NCBI GenBank assembly: GCA_018780645.1
Contig: JADMJJ010000029.1
Span: 16,164 to 80,163 of the forward strand
Direction: 5' to 3'
DNA length: 64,000 bases
From: Burkholderiaceae bacterium
Lineage (GTDB): Bacteria; Pseudomonadota; Gammaproteobacteria; Burkholderiales; Burkholderiaceae_C
Shown here: one piece after another, positions 50,379 to 59,774 of the stretch
How the letters are laid out: each line of letters starts with the position of its first letter
How positions within the stretch are numbered: the first letter of the stretch is position 1
Notes under the pieces: generated by a model
What the model saw: the letters and a program-made list of their open reading frames with translations, nothing else
The model's database searches: none
What the model was told of the DNA's origin: nothing
Made by a program: the position numbers and the translations under genes

Positions 50379-52613
50379 ATGAACCGATACGACGACATCA
50401 AGCTGCTGCGCATCAACTATCTGCGGGGCCCCAATGTCTGGACCTACCGCCCGGTGCTGGAAGTCTGGCTGGACCTCGGTGAGCTGGAGAACTTCCCGTC
50501 AAATCTGCTGCCCGGCTTCACCGAGCGCATCACCGCCCTGCTGCCGGCCCTGGCCGAGCACCACTGCGGCGTCGGCGAGCGCGGCGGCTTTCTGCAGCGC
50601 CTGATCGAGGGCACCTGGTCCGGTCACACCCTGGAACATGTGGTGATCGAGCTTTTGAACCTGGCCGGCATGCCCACCGGCTTTGGCCAGACGCGGTCCA
50701 CCAGCCAGCATGGCATCTACCGCATGGTGTTCCGGGCCCGCGACGAGCAGGTCGCCCGCACCGCGCTGGAGCAGGGCCATGCGCTGCTGATGGCCGCCAT
50801 CAACGGTGACACCTTCGATGTGCCGGCCGCCGTGACCAAGGTGCGCGACAAGGTGGACGATTGCTATCTGGGCCCCTCCACCGCCTGCATCGTGGCCGCC
50901 GCCACCGACCGGCGCATTCCGCATATCCGCCTGAACGACGGCAATCTGGTGCAGCTGGGCCACGGCGCCCGCCAGCGTCGCATCTGGACGGCGGAGACCG
51001 ATCTGACCAGCGCCATTGCCGAGGGCATTGCCAGCGAGAAGGACCTGACCAAGAGCCTGCTGAAGGCCTGCGGGGTGCCGGTGCCCGAAGGCGTGGTGGT
51101 GGCCGACAAGGCCGCCGCCTGGGCCGCGGCCGAGGACATCGGCCTGCCGGTGGTCGTCAAGCCCACCGACGGCAACCACGGCCGCGGCGTGACCCTGGAC
51201 CTGCGCGAGCAGTCCGACATTGCGGCCGCTTTCGAACTGGCCGCACGACATGGCAGCGAGGTGATGGTCGAGCGCTATGTGCGGGGACATGAGCACCGGC
51301 TGCTGGTGGTCGGCGGCAAGGTGGTGGCGGCCGCGCGCGGCGAGACCGCCTGGGTCACCGGCGACGGTCATTCGAATGTGGTCGAGCTGGTCGACCACCA
51401 GATCAACACCGACCCGCGCCGCGGCACCACCGAGGACTTTCCGTTGGGTCGCATCTACGCCGACAGCGACGGCGCCGTGTTGCTGGACCTGCAACGCCAA
51501 GGGCTCAAGCCCTCCGACATCCCGGCCCCGGGTCGCCAGGTGCTGATACAGCGCAACGGCAATGTCGCCATCGATTGCACCGACGAAGTCCACCCGGAGG
51601 TGGCCCATGTGGTGTCGCTGGCCGCCCGTGTCGTCGGCCTGGACATTGCCGGCGTCGATGTCGTCGCCGAGGACATCTCCAAACCACTGCAACAGCAGGG
51701 CGGCGCGGTCGTCGAGGTCAACGCCGGCCCGGGCCTGCTGATGCACCTGAAGCCCGCCGAGGGTATGCCGCGCCCCGTGGGCCGTGCCATCGTCGATCAC
51801 CTGTTCCCGGAGACCGAAGCCAGCGAGCGAATGGGGGAAAGGCACGGCCGCATCCCCATCGTCGGTGTGGCCGGCAGCCGTGGCACGCACACCATAGCGC
51901 GCCTCGTCGCCTGGCTCCTGCATCTCAGCGGCCCCAAGGTCGGCCTGGCCTGCCGCGACGGCCTGTATCTGGACCGCCGCCTGCTCGAACGCGGTGACTG
52001 TGCCCACTGGGAGCCAGGCCACCGCCTGCTGATGAACCGCGCCGTCGAAGCCGCGGTGTTCGAGAACGGCGCGAAGACGATTCTGCGCGATGGTCTGGTC
52101 TATGACCGCTGCCAGGTCGGCGTGGTCACCGATCTGGCCCGCTCGGCCGATCTGGCCGAATTCGACGTGCTCGAAGACGACCAGATGTACAAGGTCATGC
52201 GCACCCAGGTGGACGTGGTGCTGTCCTATGGCGCGACGGTGCTGAACGTGAACGATCCGCTGCTGGTGGACATGGCCGACCTGAGCGATGGCGAGGTCAT
52301 CTTCTACGGCCTGGACGGCAACGATGCCACGCTGCAGGCCCACGCGGCGGCCGGCCGGCGCGCGGTGTTCCTGCACCAGAGCCGCGTGGCGCTGGCCACC
52401 GGCGGCAATCTCGAAACCCTGGACGAACTGGGCGATATCTCGCCCTGGCTGGCGCACACCCGGGCCGACTCTGCCGACACCCTGCTGGCCGCGATTGCCG
52501 CCGCCTGGGGCATGGGCCTGTCCGCCGACCTGATCACCGCCGGCATCGAGACCTTCGACCCCGATATGCAGGCGCCCCGCGGGACCCAGATCAGCCCGGC
52601 CAAGGCCCACTGA
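50379..52613 (+). CDS. Cyanophycin synthetase-like protein CphA' with degenerate Mur-ligase domain
   Basis: A 744-residue CphA homologue. The N-terminal and ATP-grasp domains look intact (KPTDGNHGRGV near residue 264, VVEVNAGPGLLMHL near residue 443), so one ligase activity may remain. The Mur-ligase-like part is damaged: the P-loop GTNGKTT of true CphA is GSRGTHTI here, and the protein stops about 110 residues earlier, lacking the C-terminal ligase domain. Paired cphA-like genes are known in betaproteobacteria. It lies 45 bp upstream of the intact cphA and probably shares its transcript. The ATG at 50379 is chosen to match the normal N-terminus. Confidence 0.85.
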   Translation: MNRYDDIKLLRINYLRGPNVWTYRPVLEVWLDLGELENFPSNLLPGFTERITALLPALAEHHCGVGERGGFLQRLIEGTWSGHTLEHVVIELLNLAGMPTGFGQTRSTSQHGIYRMVFRARDEQVARTALEQGHALLMAAINGDTFDVPAAVTKVRDKVDDCYLGPSTACIVAAATDRRIPHIRLNDGNLVQLGHGARQRRIWTAETDLTSAIAEGIASEKDLTKSLLKACGVPVPEGVVVADKAAAWAAAEDIGLPVVVKPTDGNHGRGVTLDLREQSDIAAAFELAARHGSEVMVERYVRGHEHRLLVVGGKVVAAARGETAWVTGDGHSNVVELVDHQINTDPRRGTTEDFPLGRIYADSDGAVLLDLQRQGLKPSDIPAPGRQVLIQRNGNVAIDCTDEVHPEVAHVVSLAARVVGLDIAGVDVVAEDISKPLQQQGGAVVEVNAGPGLLMHLKPAEGMPRPVGRAIVDHLFPETEASERMGERHGRIPIVGVAGSRGTHTIARLVAWLLHLSGPKVGLACRDGLYLDRRLLERGDCAHWEPGHRLLMNRAVEAAVFENGAKTILRDGLVYDRCQVGVVTDLARSADLAEFDVLEDDQMYKVMRTQVDVVLSYGATVLNVNDPLLVDMADLSDGEVIFYGLDGNDATLQAHAAAGRRAVFLHQSRVALATGGNLETLDELGDISPWLAHTRADSADTLLAAIAAAWGMGLSADLITAGIETFDPDMQAPRGTQISPAKAH

Positions 52614-52658
52614 ACCTGCACTCGGTTCAAGCAAAGAACACAGCAGAAAGAACAAGCG

Positions 52659-55226
52659 ATGGAAGTTTCACGCATACGCGCCCTGCGCGGCCCGAATCTC
52701 TGGAGCCGCCACACCGCCATCGAAGCGGTGGTGAACTGCCCGGCGGCCGAACGCAGCATGGCCGATCTGGCCAATTTCGAGTCGGCGGTGCGCGCGCGCT
52801 TTCCTGCCATCGGCGCGCTGGAGCCGGTGGGCCACCAGGGCCCGATCTCGATCGCCCATGTGCTGGAGGCAGCGGCCCTGGCGCTGCAGGCCCAGGCCGG
52901 CTGCCCGGTCACATTCAGCCGCACCAATGTCACCTCAGAGCCCGGCATCTACCAGGTGGTCGTCGAGTACAGCGAGGAGGACGTCGGCCGCCTGGCCTTC
53001 GATCTGGCCCAGGCGCTGGTCAATGCCGTGCTGGCAGACGAGCCCTTCGATGGCACCGCCGCCGTGGCGCAGCTGCGCGAGCTCGATGAAGACGTGCGCA
53101 TGGGCCCCAGCACCGGCTCCATCGTCGAGGCGGCGGTGGCCCGTGGCATACCCTTCCGCCGCTTGACGCAAGGGTCGCTGGTGCAGTTCGGATGGGGCGC
53201 CAGACAGCGCCGCATCCAGGCCGCGGAGATGGACACCACCAGCGCCGTGGCCGAGTCCATCGCCCAGGACAAGGACCTGACCAAGAATCTGCTGCATGCC
53301 GCCGGCGTGCCAGTGCCCCATGGCCGGCCGGTCTCCAGCGTCGATGACGCTTGGGGCGTGGCGCAACAGATCGGCCTGCCGGTGGTGCTCAAGCCCCAAG
53401 ACGGCAACCAGGGCAAGGGCGTTACCGTCAATGTTGCCAGCCGCGAGCATCTGGAGGTGGCCTACAAGGCGGCCGAGGAAATCGGCGAGGTGATGGTCGA
53501 GAAATACCTGCCCGGCAATGACTTCCGCCTGCTGGTGGTCGGCGAGCGCCTGGTCGCCGCGGCAAGACGTGACCCCCCCCATGTGATCGGCGACGGCAAG
53601 CACACCGTGCGCGAGCTGGTGGACATCGTCAACAGCGACCCCAAGCGTGGCAGCGGCCACGCCACCTCGCTGACCAAGATCCGCTTCGATGATATCGCCG
53701 TGGCGCGCCTGGGCCTGCAGGGCCTGGCCCCCGACTCGGTGCCCGACAAGGGCCGGCGCGTGATACTGCGCAACAACGCCAACCTGAGCACCGGCGGCAC
53801 CGCCACCGATGTCACCGATGACGTGCATCCCGAGGTCGCGGCCAGCGCCGTGGCGGCGGCGCGCATGGTGGGCCTGCACATCTGCGGCGTCGATGTGGTC
53901 TGCGAAAGCGTGCTGATGCCGCTGGAAGAGCAGTCGGGCGGCATCGTCGAGGTCAATGCCGCGCCGGGCCTGCGCATGCACCTGAGCCCGTCCTACGGCA
54001 AGCCGCGCCATGTCGGTGAGGCCATGGTCGGCAATCTCTATGGCTATGGCGACGATGGCCGCATTCCGGTCGTGGCCGTCACCGGCACCAACGGCAAGAC
54101 CACGGTGTCGCGGGTCATCGCCCACCTGTTCGCCACCAGCGGCCTGCGCGTTGGCATGACCAATACCGACGGCGTCTATGTCGAAGGCCGGCAGATCGAC
54201 AGCGGCGACTGCTCGGGGCCGAAAAGCGCCCGCAACGTGTTGATGCATCCCGATGTCGATGCCGCCGTGTTCGAGACCGCCCGCGGCGGCATCCTGCGCG
54301 AGGGCCTGGGCTTCGACCGCTGCCAGGTGGCCGTCGTCACCAATCTGGGCGCCGGTGACCATCTGGGCATGAACTACATCAACACGGTCGAGGAATTGGC
54401 CCTGCTCAAGCGCGTGATCGTGCAGAACGTCGCCCCTGGTGGCTATGCAGTGCTCAACGCCGCCGACCCCATCGTCGCGGCGATGGCTTCGGTCTGCCCC
54501 GGCGAGATCATCTACTTCGCGGCCGACCGTCACCACCCGGTGATGGCCACGCACCGCGCCCAGGGCAAGCGCATCGTCTACGTCGAGGGCGACTGCCTGA
54601 TCGCCGCCCAGGGCGCCTGGCGCGAGAGCGTCAACCTGCGGGACATCCCGATCACCCGCAATGGCAGCATCGGCTTCCAGGTCGAGAACGTGATGGCGGC
54701 CATGGCGGCCGGCTGGGGCGCTGGCCTGAACTGGGATGCGGTGCGCCGCGGCCTGTCCAGCTTCGTCACCGATGCCGACAATGCGCCCGGCCGCTTCAAT
54801 GTGATGGACTACCGAGGCGCCACCGTGATCGCAGATTACGGCCACAACGCCGATGCGATGCGCGCCCTTGTCGGCGCCGTGCAGGCCATGCCGGCCAGCC
54901 GCCGTTCGGTGGTGATCAGCGGCGCTGGCGACCGCCGCGATGAGGACATCACCGAGCAGACCTCCATTCTCGGCGGGGCCTTCGACGAGGTGATCCTGTT
55001 CGAGGACGCCTGTCAGCGCGGCCGTGAGGACGGCGAGGTCGTGGCCTTGCTGCGCAAGGGCCTGGCGGGAGCCACACGCACCAGCCAGATCGACGAGATC
55101 CGCGGCGAGTTCGTCGCCATCGACACCGCGTTGTCACGGCTGCAGCCGGGCGAGCTGTGCCTGATCCTGGTGGATCAGGTGGAAGAGGCCCTGGCGCATC
55201 TGGCCAAGCGGGTGGCGGAGGGCTGA
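52659..55226 (+). CDS. cphA: Cyanophycin synthetase CphA
   Basis: An 855-residue cyanophycin synthetase that polymerises aspartate and arginine into the storage polymer multi-L-arginyl-poly-L-aspartate. The ATP-grasp domain has KPQDGNQGKGV near residue 245 and IVEVNAAPGLRMHLSP near residue 428; the Mur-ligase domain has the P-loop VTGTNGKTT near residue 472, ETARGGILREGLGFD near residue 541 and the C-terminal ligase domain with DYGHNADAM near residue 726. All three domains are complete, unlike the upstream paralogue. No cyanophycinase gene is visible in the window, so degradation must be encoded elsewhere. Confidence 0.95.
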   Translation: MEVSRIRALRGPNLWSRHTAIEAVVNCPAAERSMADLANFESAVRARFPAIGALEPVGHQGPISIAHVLEAAALALQAQAGCPVTFSRTNVTSEPGIYQVVVEYSEEDVGRLAFDLAQALVNAVLADEPFDGTAAVAQLRELDEDVRMGPSTGSIVEAAVARGIPFRRLTQGSLVQFGWGARQRRIQAAEMDTTSAVAESIAQDKDLTKNLLHAAGVPVPHGRPVSSVDDAWGVAQQIGLPVVLKPQDGNQGKGVTVNVASREHLEVAYKAAEEIGEVMVEKYLPGNDFRLLVVGERLVAAARRDPPHVIGDGKHTVRELVDIVNSDPKRGSGHATSLTKIRFDDIAVARLGLQGLAPDSVPDKGRRVILRNNANLSTGGTATDVTDDVHPEVAASAVAAARMVGLHICGVDVVCESVLMPLEEQSGGIVEVNAAPGLRMHLSPSYGKPRHVGEAMVGNLYGYGDDGRIPVVAVTGTNGKTTVSRVIAHLFATSGLRVGMTNTDGVYVEGRQIDSGDCSGPKSARNVLMHPDVDAAVFETARGGILREGLGFDRCQVAVVTNLGAGDHLGMNYINTVEELALLKRVIVQNVAPGGYAVLNAADPIVAAMASVCPGEIIYFAADRHHPVMATHRAQGKRIVYVEGDCLIAAQGAWRESVNLRDIPITRNGSIGFQVENVMAAMAAGWGAGLNWDAVRRGLSSFVTDADNAPGRFNVMDYRGATVIADYGHNADAMRALVGAVQAMPASRRSVVISGAGDRRDEDITEQTSILGGAFDEVILFEDACQRGREDGEVVALLRKGLAGATRTSQIDEIRGEFVAIDTALSRLQPGELCLILVDQVEEALAHLAKRVAEG

Positions 55227-55283
55227 GCCCGGACTCCGAGCCCGGACGGACAAGGCGGAAGCCTTGGCCCGCCTGGCGAGGGA

Positions 55284-55306
55284 CTTGCCGCGATACAAGC
55301 GGCAAG
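55284..55306. terminator. Hairpin between convergent cphA and cheZ
   Basis: CTTGCCGC at 55284-55291 pairs exactly with GCGGCAAG at 55299-55306. Weaker flanking repeats of GGCCCGCC could extend it. It lies in the 91-bp gap between the ends of cphA and cheZ and may terminate transcription from either side; no U-run. Confidence 0.5.
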
Positions 55307-55317
55307 GCAAGGCCCGC

Positions 55318-55953
55318 CTAGAAGCCTAACGAAGCCAACAAGTCGTCCACATCGTCCTGCTTCAGCGCCTTGTCCGGCACCTGAGGGCCTTGCAGGGCCT
55401 CGGTGCTGCCGGCTTCGGCTTCGGCCTGTGCCTCGGCCTTCTCGGGCGCGGTGTCCACCAGCACCATCAGCAGTTGCTGCTCGGTGCGGGTGATGATGTC
55501 GATGACCTTCTTGATCACCTGGCCGGACAGGTCCTGGAAGTCCTGGGCCATCATGATCTGGGTCAGCACCGAGTTTTGCTTCTCCATGAAGTCCGAGGAC
55601 TTGCTGAGGTAGTCGCCACACAGCTTCATCATGGCGCGGGCGCGCTCCACGCTGAAATCCGTCGAGGTGGACAGTCGATTCAACGCCTCGGACAACTCCC
55701 GGCCGCGGCTGGTGACGCTGTCGAACTCAGGCTTGGCCGATTCGACCAGACCGAGCACCTTGTTGGCCGCGTTCTCGGTCATGCGCGAAACATAGTCCAG
55801 CCTCTCGCGGGCGTTCGGAATCTCCTCCATCACGCGCTGCAGCTCGGTGTCGGCCCCTAGCGTCCGCAGGCCATCATGCAGTTCGCGCGCGATACTGCCC
55901 AGTCGGGCGCGCGTCTCCGGTGGAGCCAAGGAGGCGTCTTGAGGAGTTGGCAT
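55318..55953 (-). CDS. cheZ: CheZ, CheY-phosphate phosphatase
   Basis: A 211-residue CheZ, the phosphatase that resets the chemotaxis response by dephosphorylating CheY-P. The catalytic helix motif MMAQDFQDLSGQVIKKV near residue 133 contains the expected Asp and Gln. A flexible acidic linker follows and the protein ends in the CheY-binding peptide QDDVDDLLASLGF. The ATG at 55953 is chosen; the frame is open 61 codons further upstream with no CheZ similarity. cheY and other chemotaxis genes are not adjacent in the window, which is unusual for a betaproteobacterium. Confidence 0.93.
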   Translation of the reverse strand: MPTPQDASLAPPETRARLGSIARELHDGLRTLGADTELQRVMEEIPNARERLDYVSRMTENAANKVLGLVESAKPEFDSVTSRGRELSEALNRLSTSTDFSVERARAMMKLCGDYLSKSSDFMEKQNSVLTQIMMAQDFQDLSGQVIKKVIDIITRTEQQLLMVLVDTAPEKAEAQAEAEAGSTEALQGPQVPDKALKQDDVDDLLASLGF

Positions 55954-56181
55954 GATGAACCCTGGCCTTTCTGCTGCAAATGGATGGCGGCGGGTGCCGC
56001 TTTGGCCCGAACAGCGGCTCCGGGCAAAAGGCCCTCCCGCCTGCGATCTCAGACCTTGATTCCGCCCATCATAGAGGGCTTTCCCGCAGCGGCGGGGACA
56101 AAAGCCGGCTCTCCGCCTCCTACTGCACAGATGCATGCCATTTGATGTTGACAGCCCCCATCGCCATCGGCATGACCAACA

Positions 56182-57579
56182 TCAAGCCGGCCCCGTCATG
56201 TGGCCCGGCTGGACCCAGGCGTCAAAGTCGCTGCCACTGACATAGCCCAGCTGCAGCGCCGCATCGCGCAGGCTGCTGCCATCCTGATGGGCGCGCTGGG
56301 CGATCTTGGCCGCCCGTTCGTAGCCGATATGCGGGGCCAGCGCCGTCACCAGCATCAGCGAGCCCTGCACCAGGGCGGCGATGCGTGCCTCGTTGGCCCG
56401 CAGTCCGCTCAGGCAGTGAGCTTCGAAGCTCAGGCAGCCATCAGCCAGCAGGCGGGCGCTCTGCAGGAAGTTGTGCGCCAGCAGCGGCTTGTAGACATTC
56501 AGCTCGAAGTGGCCCGAGGCCCCGCCAATGGTCATGGCCACGTCATTGCCCATCACCTGGGCGCCGAGCATGGTCAGCGCCTCGGCCTGGGTGGGGTTGA
56601 CCTTGCCGGGCATGATGGAGCTGCCCGGCTCGTTCTCGGGAATCTGCAGCTCGCCGAGGCCCGAGCGCGGCCCCGAGGCCAGCCAGCGTATGTCATTGGC
56701 GATCTTGGTCAGCGCCACGGCCAGCGTCTTCAGCGCGCCATGGGCAAAGACCAGCGGCTCATGGCCGGCCAGTGCGGCGAACTTGTTGGGTGCGGTGACG
56801 AAGGGAAGCCCGGTCGCATCGGCAATCGCCGCGGCCATCAGCCCGCCAAAGCGCGCATCGGTGTTCAGACCGGTGCCGACCGCCGTCCCACCTATGGCCA
56901 GCTCGTACAAGCCCGCCGCGCTGGCCTGCAGCGCCGCATCGGCATGGCGCAGCTGAGCCGCATAGCCCGAGAACTCCTGGCCCAGGGTCAGCGGCGTGGC
57001 GTCCTGCAGATGGGTGCGGCCGAGCTTGACGATGGCGGCGAACTCGCCCGCCTTGGCGTCCATGGTCTGCAGCAACTGCTGCAAGGCCGGGCGCAGGCGT
57101 TGCTGCACGGCCCGCGCGGCGGCGATGTGCATCGCGGTCGGGAACACATCGTTGGACGACTGGCCCAGATTCACGTCGTCGTTGGGGTGCACCAACCGGG
57201 TCTGGCCCCGCGCGCCGCCCAGCAGCTCGGAGGCGCGGTTGGCCAGCACCTCGTTGACATTCATATTGCTCTGCGTGCCCGAGCCGGTCTGCCACAGCGA
57301 GAGCGGAAACTCCGCGCGGTGGCCGCCCGCCAGCACCTCGTCGGCGGCGCGCCGTATCGCCTCGGCCTTGGCCGCATCGAGCAGGCCAAGCCCGGCATTC
57401 ACCCCGGCGGCCAGTCGCTTGATCAGCACCAGGGCCTCGATCACGGCCTCCGGCATGCGCTCGTCCGAGATGGCGAAGTACAGGAGGCTGCGCTGGGTCT
57501 GTGCACCCCAGAGACGCCGGGCATCGACCTCGATCGGGCCCATCGAGTCCTTTTCGGTACGGGTGCTGGGTTGGGTCAT
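56182..57579 (-). CDS. fumC: Class II fumarase FumC
   Basis: A 465-residue class II fumarate hydratase, the iron-independent TCA-cycle enzyme that interconverts fumarate and malate. The superfamily signature [11 protein letters not shown] is near residue 317, [17 protein letters not shown] near residue 99 and the substrate-site [14 protein letters not shown] near residue 130. [10 protein letters not shown] near residue 186 supplies the catalytic His. It is an ordinary-length, complete enzyme. It is also a possible sink for fumarate released by the FAH hydrolases. Upstream, 228 bp separate it from cheZ with nothing recognisable. Confidence 0.95.
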   Translation of the reverse strand: MTQPSTRTEKDSMGPIEVDARRLWGAQTQRSLLYFAISDERMPEAVIEALVLIKRLAAGVNAGLGLLDAAKAEAIRRAADEVLAGGHRAEFPLSLWQTGSGTQSNMNVNEVLANRASELLGGARGQTRLVHPNDDVNLGQSSNDVFPTAMHIAAARAVQQRLRPALQQLLQTMDAKAGEFAAIVKLGRTHLQDATPLTLGQEFSGYAAQLRHADAALQASAAGLYELAIGGTAVGTGLNTDARFGGLMAAAIADATGLPFVTAPNKFAALAGHEPLVFAHGALKTLAVALTKIANDIRWLASGPRSGLGELQIPENEPGSSIMPGKVNPTQAEALTMLGAQVMGNDVAMTIGGASGHFELNVYKPLLAHNFLQSARLLADGCLSFEAHCLSGLRANEARIAALVQGSLMLVTALAPHIGYERAAKIAQRAHQDGSSLRDAALQLGYVSGSDFDAWVQPGHMTGPA

Positions 57580-57701
57580 GGCGGTCTCGGCAAGCTATGC
57601 ATTCCAGCCTTGTACCGCAAGCCCCCAATTCCTGCAGCGTCATCGTCGACCGGGGCGGTTACGCTAGGCCCCGGTGCACATCTGTTCTTGACGGAGCTTC
57701 G

Positions 57702-59774
57702 ATGAAGACAACAACTGTCGCGATGACCTTGCTGGCCACCCTGGCCGCCCCTGCCTTCGCCGCCGAGGGCATGTGGACGCTGGACAATCTGCCGCTCAAG
57801 CAGATGCAGGCCCAGTACGGCTTCGCGCCCAGCACGGCCTGGGTCGACAAGTTGAGACAGGCCTCGCTGCGTGTGGCCGGCGGTTGCTCCGGTGCCTTCG
57901 TCTCGGCCAATGGCCTAGTGATGACCAATCACCACTGCGTGATCGACTGCGTCGAGCAGCTGTCCAGCGCCAGCGATGACCGGGTCGCCAACGGCTTCCT
58001 GGCCCGCGAGCGGGCGCAGGAGCCGCGCTGCCCCGAGGTCGAGCTGAACCGGCTGGACCAGATCAGCGACGTCACCGCCGCGGTCAAGAAGGCCACCAGG
58101 GGTCTCAGCGGCGAGGCCTACCAGAAGGCCCAGAACGCGGTGCAGGCACAGCTCACCAAAGAGTGCCGTGGCAGCGAGACCGAGCGCACCCGCTGCGACC
58201 TGGTCAGCCTGTATCAGGGCGGCCAGTACCAGCTCTACCGCTACCACCGCTATGCCGATGTGCGTCTGGTCTGGGTACCCGAGTTCGCCATCGCCAACTT
58301 TGGCGGCGACCCGGACAACTTCATGTTCCCCCGCTATGCGCTGGACATCGCCCTGCTGCGCGCCTACGAAGACGGCAAGCCGGTGACCACGCAGAACTTC
58401 TTCCCGTTCAAGGCCGACGGCGCAGAGCCCGGCGAGCTGACCCTGGTCACCGGCCACCCGGGCGACACCCAGAGGCTGCTGACCGTGGCGCAGCTGGAGA
58501 CCCTGCGCGACAAGACGGCGCTGCACACCCTGCCCCGCCTGTCCGAGTTGCGCGGCCTGCAGCTTCAGTACGCCCGCCAGGGCGCCGAGCAGGCCCGCCA
58601 GGTGACGACCGAACTGGAGGGAACGGAGAACTACCTCAAGGTCCTGCGCGGCGAGTTGCTGGCACTCAGCGACCCGGCCCTGCTGCAGGCCAAGCGCGAC
58701 GAGGAACGCAGGCTGCAGGCCTTCATACGCAGCCGCCCGGCGCTCCGGCGCGAGGTCGGCGACGCCTTCGCCGCCATGGCCCGCGCGCAGACCCGTGCCA
58801 GAGATCTGGCGCCGGTGCACGATATGGTCGAGGGCGGCAGGGCCTTCAACAGCGCCTATTTCCGCCATGCGCGGACGCTGGTGCGTGGCGCGGCCGAGCG
58901 CGCACTGCCCAATGGCGAGCGGCTGCGCGAGTTTGCCGACAACAATCTGCCCCAGTTGGAGCAGGCGCTGGAGTCCCCAGCCCCCATCTACCCGGCGCTG
59001 GAGACCGCGCGGCTCGGCTGGGCACTGTCCAAGCTGCGCGAGACCCTGGGCCCCGATGACGAGCTGGTCAAGCAGGTGCTGGGTACCGAGGCCCCTGAAG
59101 CGATGGCTGCCCGGCTGGTGGCCGGCACGCAGCTCGCCGAGCCGGCCGAGCGCCTGCGTCTGTGGCAGGGCGGTATGGCGGCGGTGCAGGCATCAACCGA
59201 CCCCTTCATCCAGCTGGCGCTGCGCATCGAACCGAGGGCCCGCACCCTGCGCGGGCAGTGGGAGGCTGAGGTAAGCGCCGCCGAGGAGAAAAGCGCCGAG
59301 CGCATTGCCCTGGCCCGCTTCGCACGGACCGGCAAGAGCGCCTATCCGGACGCCACCTTCACCTTGAGACTCTCCTACGGCGAGGTCAAGGGCTGGCCGG
59401 TACGCGGCCAGCCGGTAGCGCCCTACACCGACTTCGGCGGTGCCTTCAAGCGCGCCACCGGTGCGGCGCCGTTTGCGCTGCCACCGAGCTGGCTGGCCAG
59501 GCAGGGGCAGCTGGCTCTGCAGCAGCGCTTCAACTTCGTCAGCAACAACGACATCATTGGCGGCAACTCGGGCAGCCCGATGCTCAATGCCAAAGGCGAG
59601 GTCGTGGGCCTGGTGTTCGACGGCAATATCGATTCGATTGGTGGCGCCTTCACATTCGACGAGCGGGTCAACCGCACGGTGGCCGTGCACAGCGGCGCCA
59701 TCCTGGCGGTGCTGCGGCAGGTCTACGACGCGGGGTTTCTGGCCGATGAATTGACGGGCACTCGCAGCAAGTAG
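57702..59774 (+). CDS. S46-family serine exopeptidase (dipeptidyl-peptidase 7/11-like)
   Basis: A 690-residue exported S46 peptidase, which removes dipeptides from the N-termini of oligopeptides. The signal peptide ends at AFAAE. The chymotrypsin-like catalytic triad is visible as His in VMTNHHC near residue 72, Asp in NFGGDPDNFMFPRY near residue 202 and Ser in GGNSGSPM near residue 625. An inserted helical domain (about residues 270-560) is characteristic of the family. The ATG at 57702 has GACGGAG upstream. Its last 52 bp overlap the converging permease gene. It could feed di-/oligopeptides to the importer at 29-35 kb, but there is no direct link. Confidence 0.92.
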   Translation: MKTTTVAMTLLATLAAPAFAAEGMWTLDNLPLKQMQAQYGFAPSTAWVDKLRQASLRVAGGCSGAFVSANGLVMTNHHCVIDCVEQLSSASDDRVANGFLARERAQEPRCPEVELNRLDQISDVTAAVKKATRGLSGEAYQKAQNAVQAQLTKECRGSETERTRCDLVSLYQGGQYQLYRYHRYADVRLVWVPEFAIANFGGDPDNFMFPRYALDIALLRAYEDGKPVTTQNFFPFKADGAEPGELTLVTGHPGDTQRLLTVAQLETLRDKTALHTLPRLSELRGLQLQYARQGAEQARQVTTELEGTENYLKVLRGELLALSDPALLQAKRDEERRLQAFIRSRPALRREVGDAFAAMARAQTRARDLAPVHDMVEGGRAFNSAYFRHARTLVRGAAERALPNGERLREFADNNLPQLEQALESPAPIYPALETARLGWALSKLRETLGPDDELVKQVLGTEAPEAMAARLVAGTQLAEPAERLRLWQGGMAAVQASTDPFIQLALRIEPRARTLRGQWEAEVSAAEEKSAERIALARFARTGKSAYPDATFTLRLSYGEVKGWPVRGQPVAPYTDFGGAFKRATGAAPFALPPSWLARQGQLALQQRFNFVSNNDIIGGNSGSPMLNAKGEVVGLVFDGNIDSIGGAFTFDERVNRTVAVHSGAILAVLRQVYDAGFLADELTGTRSK

